Source: Onthophagus taurus
Lineage: Eukaryota > Arthropoda > Insecta > Coleoptera > Scarabaeidae
DNA length: 64,000 nt
Direction of reading: 5' to 3'
Assembly: GCF_036711975.1 (NCBI RefSeq)
Contig: NC_091972.1
Coordinates: 40,615,001-40,679,000 of the forward strand
Shown here: positions 21,047 to 31,364 of the stretch, one piece after another
Layout: the number at the start of each line of letters is the position of its first letter
How positions within the stretch are numbered: position 1 is the stretch's first letter
Notes under the pieces: generated by a model
The model's database searches: none
What the model was told of the DNA's origin: nothing
The model's input: only the letters and a program-made list of their open reading frames with translations
Position numbers and translations under genes: made by a program

Positions 21047-23560
21047 CTAAATAATAATAATAATATTTATTGATCACAATGTACTACACTTCAGAATAAA
21101 CAACTAAAAATGGTTTCCTATAACAACTGATCAATCGTATGGTGAGATTCAATATATATTGTTCTTCCACCTCACCATAAAGTATATAAAGAGAAAAAAA
21201 AAACAGTATAGCGTGTTAAATATAAAAAAAAGAATCGCGACAACGGTATAAAGCTATAAACAAAACAAGAGTTTTAACTACTAAGTTTTAACATATAATA
21301 CTTAGGTGAATACTACCAAAGGCCACAACAAGTCGTTATCGATACCATGTCAGTACTCAAAAGGGTTCCCCAGAAATTAAGAACAAATTTAGGTAGAACA
21401 AAAAGATTACAAAAACATTCAAACGCAAAAGTAAGATCTGTGACTATTAAGAGATTTACAGGTATTGCGAACACTGCTGCCCAAATAGAAAATCAGCATA
21501 GCGCCTCCTGGCGGTGGCGGCAGACCCACACTCTGTCAATGCGCAACCAGAAGGGAGCTCATTAATTACTTTGCATATCTGGTATGAGAAGCATTTTTTA
21601 AAACTCATAGTGTGGAATATTGGTGGAGATAGCCTTCCCTTAAACCTCACATTAACCGAGTGCACGTCACCCCGAAAAGAAAACTTTTTTACAAGATACG
21701 CTGGTTTATGTAGAGTGAGTAATTTATGGTAAAAACCTACAACATGCAACATTCTTCTCCCCTGCATGTTCAACCACTTTAAAACCGGCAGCTTACAGCT
21801 GACGTGATCTCTGCGTTTCAACCCAAAAATTAGTCTGATACAGGTGTTTTGTACCTTTTGAATTTTCCTCTTCAATGCATAGGACAGAAAGGGTGCATAC
21901 AGTGCATCGCCATAATTAAACATTGATAGTACTAAACTTTCGCATAGGCGCACTTTTGCACTATGATTAACAAAGGCTCTGTTAGTATAAATAATTCTAA
22001 GGCTACTGTAAGCTCTTTGAACGCATTTATTGACGTGTTCATTAAAAAAAGGCCCTCATCGATTAAAATGCCTAAGTTTTGTACTGTTTTTTGAATAGGT
22101 AGTAATTCGTTATTTACACAAATTTGTAAGTCATTAATGACTTTTTGTTTTTGTTTCTGAGGACCAAACATAATAACGTTTGATTTTTTCTGATTAATTT
22201 TAAATCCATGTCGGCTTGAGGTGATACGCAAATATTCTAGATCACTATTAATTCGCACACAAGCCTGTTTTATATCATGAGCCGGAAAAGAATAGTATAT
22301 TTACGTGTCGTCGGCGTAAAAATGGGTCTTGCAATGCATAACCCCTTGGTTAAAGTTTGATGTATATAAAGCATAAAGCAAAGGCGAGAGTATAGAACCC
22401 TGAGGAACGCCAGAACTAGTGTATTGATATTCAGATTGTTCATCACCCATAAATACGGCTTGTTGTCTATGTGTTAGAAAATCATATAATAAGCGGGTAG
22501 ACTTATCATCAAAACCGGAATACCTCAAAATTGATGCCATTGTCTCATGATTGACCGTATCGAACGCCTTTGAATAATCTAGTAGGCAAAGAACTGTTAA
22601 ATTACCTCTATCGGTTGCGCGAATTATATCATCAATGATATGTATCAATGCTGTCGTGCAACTGTAACCCCGTCTGAAACCCGATTGGTTCTGTGGTAGT
22701 ATGTCATTCTCCTCCACAAAGGAGACCATTTGTTCATAAAGAATTTTTTCTGCAACCTTTGCTAATACTGGCAGAATACTAATGGTCTCAGGTCGCTAAG
22801 TACCGTAGGTTTAGAGATTTTGGAAAGCGGTTTTATTACGGCTTTCTTCCATGTCATTGGAAAAACACATGTTTCGATGTACGCATTTATAGTATCGCGA
22901 ATATAAGGTAATATATGTGGACAGCACAATTTTAAGCATTTCATATTGAGACGATCATGACCAAGCGCATTGCTCTTAATTGAATTAATTGCACGCTCCA
23001 CATCCATATCCTCCACCACGCGAAAGCCAAAAGACAAGTTATTCCGTTTGTTGGAATTATAAAAGTTGACCAGTTCTAAGTCAGGAACACCTCCCCCCGA
23101 TACCGCTGCAATAAAGTAATTATTGATATCATTGGGTGACCCAAGGTGAGGTAGAACTGACATGTTTTTTCTTTTAAATATTCCCGTATTTTGCAGTGCT
23201 TTCCAACAATCATTTGTGATGTTCAATTGCGACTCAAAATATGCCCTGCGCTCATGAATAATCGAGGTATTAACTAAATTACGTGCCGATTTGTAATATT
23301 CCCATTTCGCTTCTGATCTGTTATTACGGTAGTTATTGTACGCCTTGTCGCGCAGTTTTTGCATATGCTTTATTGTATCTGTGATCCACGGGCACGGGGT
23401 ACGTGACTTCTTGATTAATTTAAGGGGAACATGTACGTCAAGAACGGCCAAAACGAGCTGAGTTAAAAAGTCGGCTTTGATGTTTGCGTTGTCTAAATCG
23501 AAAATATGGAAGAATGGCATTCGATACCGTTACCTTTTAAATAGTTACCTTTCCTGGATA
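21047..23560 (-). mobile_element. Degraded minus-strand LINE with ATT-repeat tail
   Basis: The 3' tail is (TAA)n on the plus strand at 21047-21066. The body carries a reverse transcriptase broken into at least four frames. The 5' limit is uncertain, at about 23520-23560, where protein similarity stops. The endonuclease is absent. Confidence 0.7.
21456..23520 (-). pseudogene. LINE reverse transcriptase in four broken frames
   Basis: Segments in order on the minus strand: a linker and fingers region (23520-22762; PCPWITDTIKHMQKLRDKAY, later FPMTWKKAVIKPLSK), a palm region (22729-22301; QNQSGFRRGYSCTTALIHII, LLDYSKAFDTVNHE, SGVPQGSILSPLLYALY, FYADDT), a post-palm segment (22258-21932; GFKINQKKSNVIMFGP) and the thumb and C-terminus (21953-21456; LVLSMFNYGDALYAPFL). 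The active-site YADD is present, but three frame breaks separate the parts. It belongs to the Jockey/CR1-like assemblage. Confidence 0.78.
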
Positions 23561-23569
23561 TTTTGGTTA

Positions 23570-24190
23570 CTAGAAACATTCTGATTTAGCTATGCGTCTG
23601 TTAAGACGTCTAAAGCGGTATGTTTCTAGATGCACGGTTTAGCGCTGGTGTTAGTCTAGTTTTATTGTTATTCCGCGCTAGATTGTTGTATATTTTTATT
23701 GAGCTATAACGGACACTGCGTTCCCCGTATTGATCCGTTACATCGAGGTTTTATTGTAATGTGCAATTATATTGATGCCCTGATTTCTATGGAAATATAT
23801 TTTTGTATATTGTATCTTAAGTGAAATTCACTGTATGTATTCTTATTGAACTAAAACTAGAACTAACCCTAGAACTAGAAACATTCGGGTTTAGTCGTCT
23901 TAAGAGACGCACGGCTAAACTCGAATGTTTCTAAGTCTAGTGATGGTGTTAGTGTTAGTTCTGATTTTAGTTGTTATTCAGTGTTAGGATGTTGTATGTT
24001 TTTATTGAAGGAAAAGTAGAACAAACACTAGACCTGGAACTAGAAACATTCAGGTTTAGCCGTGCGTCCCTCAAGACGGCGAGAGTTATAGCTGTTATTC
24101 TGTTATCTATTCGCTCCCTATTGAAAGCCTATGTATGTGTTGTAGCTAGCGCGGATATGAACTTTTCGGTGATAATGGCCAGTTAAAATC
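23570..24190. repeat. Iterated hairpin repeats, GAAACATTC units
   Basis: At least three related units occur at about 23573-23633, 23877-23935 and 24043-24090. Each carries GAAACATTC followed by a TTTAGCCGTGCGTC-like word, and the first two fold back on themselves: the second has arms AGAAACATTCGGGTTTAGTC and its near-complement ending GAATGTTTCT. Between units are repeated phrases such as GTTAGTCTAG/GTGTTAGTT and GTTGTATATTTTTATTGA. The block lies between the LINE 5' end and the zinc-finger exon. It may be LINE 5' UTR or an independent repeat. Confidence 0.5.
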
Positions 24191-24292
24191 CGCACATGTC
24201 TGGGCTTACGATGTAAATGGGTTAATTGATGTTAACATAAGCGTTGTTTAATAATCATTTTACCATTATCGTTTTATTTTGTGTTGTTACAG

Positions 24293-25241
24293 TAAAGAGA
24301 CAACGGAACATAAACATACTTCTCTATCATGGAGTAAAACTGAATTAACCGTTTTAAATCAGCTGGAAGCTTCAACCGGTTCTACACAAGTAGAAACATC
24401 CATTTCAAATCAAAATGATCAAACTCCATCAACACAAAGTGATTCAAGTATTCAATCATCCACAACTACCACAAAACTAGCTTTTAATTGCGAATTATGC
24501 AAAAACAAATACCTTCGAAAATTCGATTTAAAGAAACATATGCTACATAAACATTCAACAAATAAATCGGAAACAACTAACTCGAATAAGAAGAATAAAA
24601 GAGCTGATTTAACGAAATTCAAAGTGATGATAAACGATAAAGCTTTTTATCAATGCGACTTATGCGAGAACCGTTACGAACACGGATACAATTTAACACG
24701 CCACAAACTTAAACACAGCAACGGGCCAAAACCCCACACTTGCGACGTTTGTGGAAGAAGATATAGCACGAAAAGTGGATTGAAACGACACCACGACGAA
24801 ACTCACACGGCAAAGCGGTACGTTTGTAAAATATGTAACGGAGAATTTCGAGCTAAGGTCACTTTAACTCAACACATGAATATTCACACGAATACCCGCC
24901 CTTTCGTTTGCGATGTTTGCGAAAAAAGTTTTCGGCAGGAATCTTCGCTTCGGGTGCACAAGTTGTATCATAGTAATACTAATTTTCGGTTTAAATGTGA
25001 GATATGCGCTAAAAAGTACAGAAGAAATTGTGAATTAAAAGTTCATATGACTCTTCATACCGGGTTGAAAGCTTACAATTGTGAATTGTGCGGGAAAAGT
25101 TTTCGATTGAAGAATACGTTGAAGAAACATGTTAAATTACACGATCGATTGGATGTGTGTCGTTGTGATGTTTGTGGTGCTAGTTTTAATCAATTAAGGT
25201 ATTTGAATAATCATAAGAAAACACATAATGTGGATACATGA
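24293..25241 (+). CDS. C2H2 zinc finger exon, eight fingers, alternative or duplicate
   Basis: The exon begins after a good acceptor (TGTGTTGTTACAG at 24280-24292) and stays open to the stop at 25239-25241, giving about 315 residues. A polar linker is followed by eight C2H2 fingers, from FNCELCKNKYLRKFDLKKH to CRCDVCGASFNQLRYLNNH, with the same isolated-finger-then-block layout as the gene at 16744. No plausible start codon or first exon lies between 18510 and 24292. The splice phase (one base completing a codon after two bases) fits the ZAD exon ending at 17135 exactly, and the joined protein would be 446 residues. It may be an alternative 3' exon of that gene or a tandem duplicate whose own ZAD exon was lost among the LINE insertions. 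AATAAA is present at about 25254. Confidence 0.82.
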
Positions 25242-25739
25242 AACAATTATTAAAATAAATAAGTAAAACTTTTTCAACATTTTCTTGGGTATTAACAATA
25301 GTATAGTTGTTATTTGGTAAGTCTTGAATATTTTTAAAGTATAACGGACCTCCGAATTTGAATTTATTAAAAATGGTAATACATGTTCAGTACCATAGGT
25401 GTTCCAGAGGTCATCCATGTTTTTGAAGGATGACCTCTTTTTCCTTTTTTGGGGATGTGCATTTGTTATGGTATATGTGCCGATGACGAAACCATCTCAA
25501 ACCTCTTTTTTCAACACTGTGTATGACATTTTCTGTTGTTGACTTGTACCCTTGTTTATAGATATATGTACATAGTTATCCAACCGGACGAGTTGGGTTG
25601 CTTTAGCTCGTGCTGCCTCTAACGGCAAACGAGAAAAACATCATTTATGAATGAATTGAATAAAATTGGAAATGCAACTTGTAGTAGAAGTTGCATACTC
25701 AGAATAAAAGATTAAGTGAATTTATGTGATTGAACAGGA
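25242..25739. other. 3' flank of zinc finger exon
   Basis: Contains a possible polyadenylation signal soon after the stop and a small hairpin at 25406-25438. No coding region seen. Confidence 0.4.
25406..25438. repeat. Small perfect hairpin, 11-bp arms
   Basis: AGAGGTCATCC at 25406-25416 pairs with GGATGACCTCT at 25428-25438 around an 11-base loop. Function unknown. Confidence 0.5.
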
Positions 25740-25748
25740 AATTGTTTA
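25740..25748. repeat. Left 9-bp target duplication of foldback element
   Basis: AATTGTTTA, repeated at 27644-27652. Confidence 0.8.
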
Positions 25749-27643
25749 ACCGGCGAGACGATAGCAACAAACTTTTTCCTTTATATTTCCACCTACTTCT
25801 AGGGCCCATATCTTCGTTATCTAGAAAGATAGCGAAAAACTAAGCACACGGTTGGAAAGCTTGGTCTTTTCTCTATCTTAAACCGAGTTTTCGTCCGCCG
25901 ATATGTTGATAATGAGAGCAAGAAAAAATAAGAAACGTCCCGCTGCATTCAAATTACCTCAAAATTATCAAACTTCACGGCCTTGTGCAGCCGTTACCAG
26001 ATGGAAATTTAACAAATGGTTTACATATTCGGAAAGAGCTGACCTTGGACTATCTTATTCCGAGTTTTCGTCCGTCAATATCTGTCGACGTCTGTAAAGA
26101 AAACGCTGATGAAAAGGAGCCTACAGTTGACAACAAACTTTACTTTTGTATTTCCATCTATGTACTTTTCGGACGGATATCTTTGTTACTTATAACGCTA
26201 GCGAAAAACTAAGCACACGGTTGGAAAGCTTGGTGTTTCCTATCTTAAACCGAGTTTTCGTCCGCCGATGTGTTGATAATGAGAGCAAGAAAAAATAAGC
26301 ACCGTCGCGCTGCCACGAATTTTTGCCGCGGCTAAACTACGCTTATGTCAATAACTAACTCTCTTCTATGACGGGGAGAAAACTCTAGAACTATATTCAT
26401 CTTATGGGAAATTTTCTGCTCTTTCCAACGGTATCCGACGCTTACGCGTTTGCATACGCGTTTTTTAAATTGATGAACTGAGTTAAAATGCAAAGTTGGT
26501 AACGTTACCAGATTCAAAACCATCAAAACACAATTCAACAATTCGAGTCTAAAATCACTCAAATTCTTCCAGATTCTGATAAAGGAGATTTCTCGATTCT
26601 CTCGGGTAAAATTTTGTTCCAGTTTTTCCTTCATAGGAATAAGAAAGTTAGGGTAAGAAGTGATTGCGTTCTGCTACCTGTAGGTTGTCTTTCAGGTGCG
26701 TTTCTTTTACAAACGCCGTCAATATCTGCCGTAAATGAAAACTCAAAATAAGACAGGCCAAGGTTAGCTCTTTTCGAATATGTAAACCATTTGTTGAATT
26801 TCCTTCTAATAACAGCTGCAAATTTTTCGCTATTTTTCTAGATAACGAAAATATTGGACCGAAAAGTAGACGGAAATACAAGGGAAAAGTTTGTTGCTGG
26901 GCTGAAAAACGATTGTGCAAACGTGTGATTGAGATGTGTTATATACCGTTGAAAAGAGCAGAAAATTTCCCATAAGATGAATATAGTTCTAGAGTTTTCT
27001 CCCTGTCATATAAGAGAGTTATTGACCCAAGCGTGGTTTAGCCGCGGCAAAAATTCGTGGCAGCGCGACGTTTCTTATTTTTTTTTTACTCTCATTATCA
27101 ACATATCGGCGGAGGAAAATAGCGGTTTAACATAGAGAAACGACCAAGCTTTCCAACCGTGTGCTTAGTTTTTCGCTAGCGTTATAAATAACAAAGATAT
27201 CTGTCCGAAAAGTACATAGATGGAAATACAAAAGTAAAGTTTGTTGCCAACTGTAGGCTCCTTTTCAGGAGCGTTTTTTTTACAGACGCCGACAGATATT
27301 GACGGACGAAAACTCGGAATAAGATAGTCCAAGTTCAGCTCTTTCCGAATATATAAGCCATTTATTGAATTTCCATCTGGTAACGCCTGCACAAGACCGT
27401 GAAGTTTGGTAATTTTGAGGTAAATTGAATGCAGCGCGACGTTTCTTATTTTTTCTTGCTCTTATTATCAACATATCGGCGGACGAAAACTCGGTTTAAG
27501 ATAGAGAAAAGGCCAAGCTTTCCAACCGTGTGCTTAGTTTTTTGCTATCTTTCTAAATAACACAGATATGGGCCCTAGAAGTAGGTGGAAATATAAAGGA
27601 AAAAGTTTGTTGCTGGACGGTTTGTTGCTATCGTCTCGCCGGT
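25749..27643. mobile_element. Non-coding foldback element with 9-bp TSD
   Basis: The ends ACCGGCGAGACGATAGC and the inverted GCTATCGTCTCGCCGGT are flanked by perfect 9-bp repeats. The two halves are inverted copies over most of their length. Each arm is itself built of direct repeats of about 360 bp: the phrase AAGCACACGGTTGGAAAGCT recurs at about 25842 and 26212, and inverted at about 27150 and 27512. The word GTTGATAATGAGAGCAAGAA marks the same units. Reading frames inside are repeated shadows (for example two copies of a peptide with LTLDYLIPSFRPSISV) and do not look like a gene. The 9-bp duplication suggests a Mutator-like transposase acting in trans. Confidence 0.8.
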
Positions 27644-27652
27644 AATTGTTTA
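27644..27652. repeat. Right 9-bp target duplication of foldback element
   Basis: AATTGTTTA, identical to 25740-25748. Confidence 0.8.
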
Positions 27653-28200
27653 ACATATAAAATATTTAATTACATTAAACATTACCTCTAAATATTTTAA
27701 AAAATATCTGTTCTTTTTTTATAACAGAAAACCAAAAATTGCCTTGCTAATTAAATGGTGAGTTTTGATTTTCGTTCGTCCTATTGCAGACTTAATTCCA
27801 GACGTGGTAGCGCCGAGCCTCCACATATCAAACGAGTAGGTAGTATAAACAAAGTTTTTTTGCAACTATTCGAGTTTGGATAAACGATTTCACGTATACA
27901 AATTCGTTCTTTATTATTTCGTCGTTGAGAATTCTTTGGTTAAAATATAAATACGAAAATTAAGAAATATTAATTAGAATCAATTAACTAAATAAAAACG
28001 ATGTATTTCTGATTTTATTAACGAGTGTTTCTAAATTGATGTGAAAGATTCAAGGGATGATTTTTCAGCGAAAATTACGGGGTGTTTTTCATATAACTTT
28101 TTGTTCAAAGTTATAGCCCTCTAAAATTAAGGGAAAAATCTGCAACTTTCTTATCTCTTGACATTTTACAACTAACAAATTGTTAATTTGACATAACTTA
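27653..28200. other. Intergenic sequence between two transposons
   Basis: AT-rich, with a slightly GC-richer patch at 27770-27840. No gene recognised. Confidence 0.35.
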
Positions 28201-28960
28201 GAGTGCGGGAAGTTAGCCCCCCATTTTTTGATTTTTAAATTTTTTATTGTTGTTCTAGATTGTTCTAGAGTTGTTCTACATTGTTCCAAAGCGGCAAATT
28301 GAAAAAATAAAAACTCCACGAGAAAACCGAAAAAACAGGTTTTTTGACTAGCCCCCCATTTTTGGAAAAGTGAAATTTTCTTTGTTGTTCTGGGTTGTTC
28401 TAGTTATTGTTCTAGAAAATCGAAATTGTGGGATACAGCATTACGAAGTTATAACTAAAAATAGGTTTGGCCGCCGAAATGTCTGGTTGATTGCTGTGAC
28501 CATAGCTTTTCTATTATCAATTCCATATTACAAATATATACTTATTATAGCTAACGCAATCTGGAACAGCTATTATTTTCACTAGATCAACTCTCTAAAG
28601 GGCACTTTACTCTTTGAAAATTAAAGTTTTTCGAAGTTTCAGTCAGTAATTCTTGTGTCAGCGGTTTTATATTACACAATAAGAATTAAAAAACACAGAA
28701 CAATCTAACATAACTCAAACTTTGCCGATTCAAATTGTTCTAGATGTGTTTTGCGTTCAACACGAACATTAATTTTGCAAAATCACATATTTTTTGTTGC
28801 TCTAAATTGTTCTTGTTGTTCTAGGTACTTAAAATGTTTATTTAATCACTGCGGTTTTAGTTCTTTTAAAGTTTCATATAATAATAGTTTTAAAAAACTA
28901 AAAAAGTATAGAATAATCTGACCATCATAATTATCTAAAAATCACAAGTTTCACCTTTCT
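28201..28960 (+). repeat. Left TIR of second long-TIR copy
   Basis: This is the uninterrupted form of the left TIR of the first copy. It shows the empty LINE target site at about 28547-28556. It contains the TTGTTCTA word clusters. Confidence 0.8.
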
Positions 28961-29179
28961 CGTTAAACTTATAATAGTAAAACAAAAGATGCGATTTAAA
29001 GTGTATTTATTTTGTATAAACTAAGTAATAAATTAATAAATAAACTAAACTAACAAATAAAACAATAACTATTCGATCAGTATTACTATATTAGTACAAT
29101 AATTTATTCTAAGGTAAACTATAACTAAATAAACTAAATTATGTAAATAAACTAATATCATGGAATAAACATGCACATT

Positions 29180-29900
29180 TAAGCATTTATTTCAGTAGCT
29201 TTTTCAACTTGTACGGATTTTTTTCGTAAGTCATTAAATAATTTCCAATTGGCATTGTTGGGCACAAATGCCAGGTAGTGTCCTACATCATTCAAAGTTT
29301 GAGTACCTTCGTAACTGATGATACCTGCGGGGATATAGAATTTGTTGTGGAGTTACAAATTGCGTGCGTAATCACTCAATTTTGTTTTATTGTTCTCTCC
29401 ATTCGTTGTTTCTATAAACAGACCACATTTTTTGCAATTGTTGCTTAGGGTTTGCATGTAGTTTTCTATTACTTGCTTTAGCTATGCATAGCCAAATATT
29501 GTTACGATGTCAATGTCGATTGGTAAAATTATGTTTTTATGGAAAGTAACGTTTAAACCATTATTGCAGTTTTTAGTCCTACAATAACTAAATTCTTCTT
29601 TAAATAGTTGTGTGCAAAGAAACGTAATATTTGACATAGCATTCACTATTATCACGCCAGCAATATTCTGGCTTCCAAAATAATTTATTCCTGTTAATAG
29701 TTCAGCTCTTTTTTATATGTTGCTTTACTAGAACCGGTTTTTAAAAATAATTTTAGGAAACTAAAGCAATCTGTGCAAACATTCTCAACATGATTTCTAA
29801 ATGAATAGCCCAACCTATTTTTAGTTATAACTTCGTAATGCCGAATCCCATAATTTTGATTTTCTAGAACAATAACTAGAACGACAAAGAAAATCATTTT
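29180..29900 (-). pseudogene. USP-like protease gene tail, decayed
   Basis: Read leftward from 29900: FRNHVENVCTDCFSF, LKLFLKTGSS, GINYFGSQNIAGVIIV, CTQLFKEEFSYCRTKNC, ILPIDIDIVTIFGYA, NNCKKCGLFIETTNGE. Then, after a stop, comes IISYEGTQTLNDVGHYLAFV and WKLFNDLRKKSVQVE before the final stop near 29185. The last block resembles the catalytic His box of ubiquitin-specific proteases (GHYxAF...W..FND), and the cysteine pairs resemble their zinc ribbon. The catalytic Cys box is not present. At least two in-frame stops and a frame shift break it. The gene is shared by copies of the transposon, so it is element cargo or its own ORF. A different cysteine-protease or Ulp-like family remains possible. 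Confidence 0.52.
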
Positions 29901-30065
29901 TCCAAAAATGGGGGGTTAGTAAAAAGCCTGTTTTTTGGTTTTTCTCGCAGAATATTTATTATTGCTATTTGCTGCTTTGGAGCAATGTAGAACAACTCTA
30001 GAACAATCTAGAACAACAATGAAAAATTTAAAAATCAAAAAATAGGGAGCTAACTTCAAGTACTC
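29805..30065 (-). repeat. Half-TIR of a third family copy
   Basis: Carries the TIR words (GGGGGGTTAGTAAAAAGCCTG, then clusters of TTGTTCTA complements) in inverted orientation and ends in a degenerate terminus (GGGAGCTAACTTCAAGTACTC). It forms the 5' side of the minus-strand protease-like fragment. Confidence 0.65.
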
Positions 30066-30285
30066 GATTACCCCCGCAATTTACAACTCCAGAACAAAGT
30101 CTATATCCTCGCAAGTATCATCAGCTACGAAGGTACTCACTCTTTGAGTGATGTAGGATACTACATGGCATTTGTACCCAACAATTGGTTATTATTTAAT
30201 GATTTAAGAAAAAAATCCATACAAGTTGAAGAAGCAACAGAAATAAATGCACAAATGTGCATATATGTGTGTAAATGAGTTCCGT
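30066..30285 (+). pseudogene. Second USP-like gene tail, opposite strand
   Basis: Translates as IISYEGTHSLSDVGYYMAFV, WLLFNDLRKKSIQVEEATEI and MCIYVCK before a stop. It is homologous to the end of the minus-strand fragment at 29180-29340 but on the plus strand, so the two tails converge within one element. The proposed catalytic histidine in GHY is replaced by tyrosine (GYY), consistent with decay. Confidence 0.52.
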
Positions 30286-30494
30286 GATATTAGTCTATTT
30301 AGATGATTTAATTTATTTAGTTATACTTTACTTTAGAATAAGTTTTTGTACAGTTTTTGTGAAAGAATAGTTATTGTTTTGTTAGTTTAGTTTATTTATT
30401 AATTTATTACTTAGTTTTACAAAATAAAATACACTTTAAATCGCATCTTATGTTTTATTATTATAATTTTAAATAGAAAGGTGATTTTTAGAAA

Positions 30495-31364
30495 ATTAGA
30501 TGGTCAGATTATTCCATATTTTTTTAATTTTTTAAAACTATTATTATATTAAAGGTTGGGTTCACTGATTCAACAAAACCTATCCGATATCACAACAACT
30601 AATAAAATTTAAGGTTTTTCTAGTGAAAATAACAGCTGTTCTGAATTGTTTTAATTGTTGTAAGTAGTAATTTTTAATATGAAACTTTAAAAGAACTAAA
30701 ACCGCAGTGATTAAATAAACATTTTAAGTACCTAGAACAACAAGAACAATTTAGAGCAACAAAAAATATGTGATTTTGCAAAATTAATGTTCGTGTTGAA
30801 CGCAAAACACATCTAGAACAATTTGAATCGGCAAAGTTTGAGTTATGTTAGATTGTTCTGTGTTTTTTAATTCTTATTGTGTAATATAAAACCGCTGACA
30901 CAAGAATTACTGACTGAAACTTCGAAAAACTTTAATTTTCAAAGAGTAAAGTGCCCTTTAGAGAGTTGATCTAGTGAAAATAATAGCTGTTCCAGATTGC
31001 GTTAGCTATAATAAGTATATATTTGTAATATGGAATTGATAATAGAAAAGCTATGGTCACAGCAATCAACCAGACATTTCGGCGGCCAAACCTATTTTTA
31101 ATTATAACTTCGTAATGCTGTATCCCACAATTTCGATTTTCTAGAACAATAACTAGAACAACTAGAACAACCCAGAACAACAAAGAAAATTTCACTTTTC
31201 CAAAAATGGGGGGCTAGTCAAAAAACCTGTTTTTTCGGTTTTCTCGTGGAGTTTTTATTTTTTCAATTTGCCGCTTTGGAACAATGTAGAACAACTCTAG
31301 AACAATCTAGAACAACAATAAAAAATTTAAAAATCAAAAAATGGCGGGCTAACTTCCCGCACTC
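30495..31364 (-). repeat. Right TIR of second long-TIR copy
   Basis: Close match to 13426-14273 and inverted to 28201-28960. Ends CTAACTTCCCGCACTC. Confidence 0.8.

Larger units (their letters stand above)
28201..31364. mobile_element. Second copy of the long-TIR protease-carrying family
   Basis: Starts GAGTGCGGGAAGTTAGCCCC and ends with the inverted form. Its TIRs (about 28201-28960 and 30495-31364) closely match the element at 5494-14273. Its core holds two convergent decayed tails of a USP-like gene, plus a half-TIR of a third copy (29805-30065) whose degenerate end is at 30045-30065. The flanking nonamers differ (CATAACTTA on the left, ATGTTTTTT on the right), so a clean target duplication is not visible, which suggests later rearrangement at one end. 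Confidence 0.78.

Noticed and set aside
25903-27474. Several 60-100-residue frames within the foldback element
   Set aside because: They recur on both strands because the DNA is palindromic and repeated, and show no domain.
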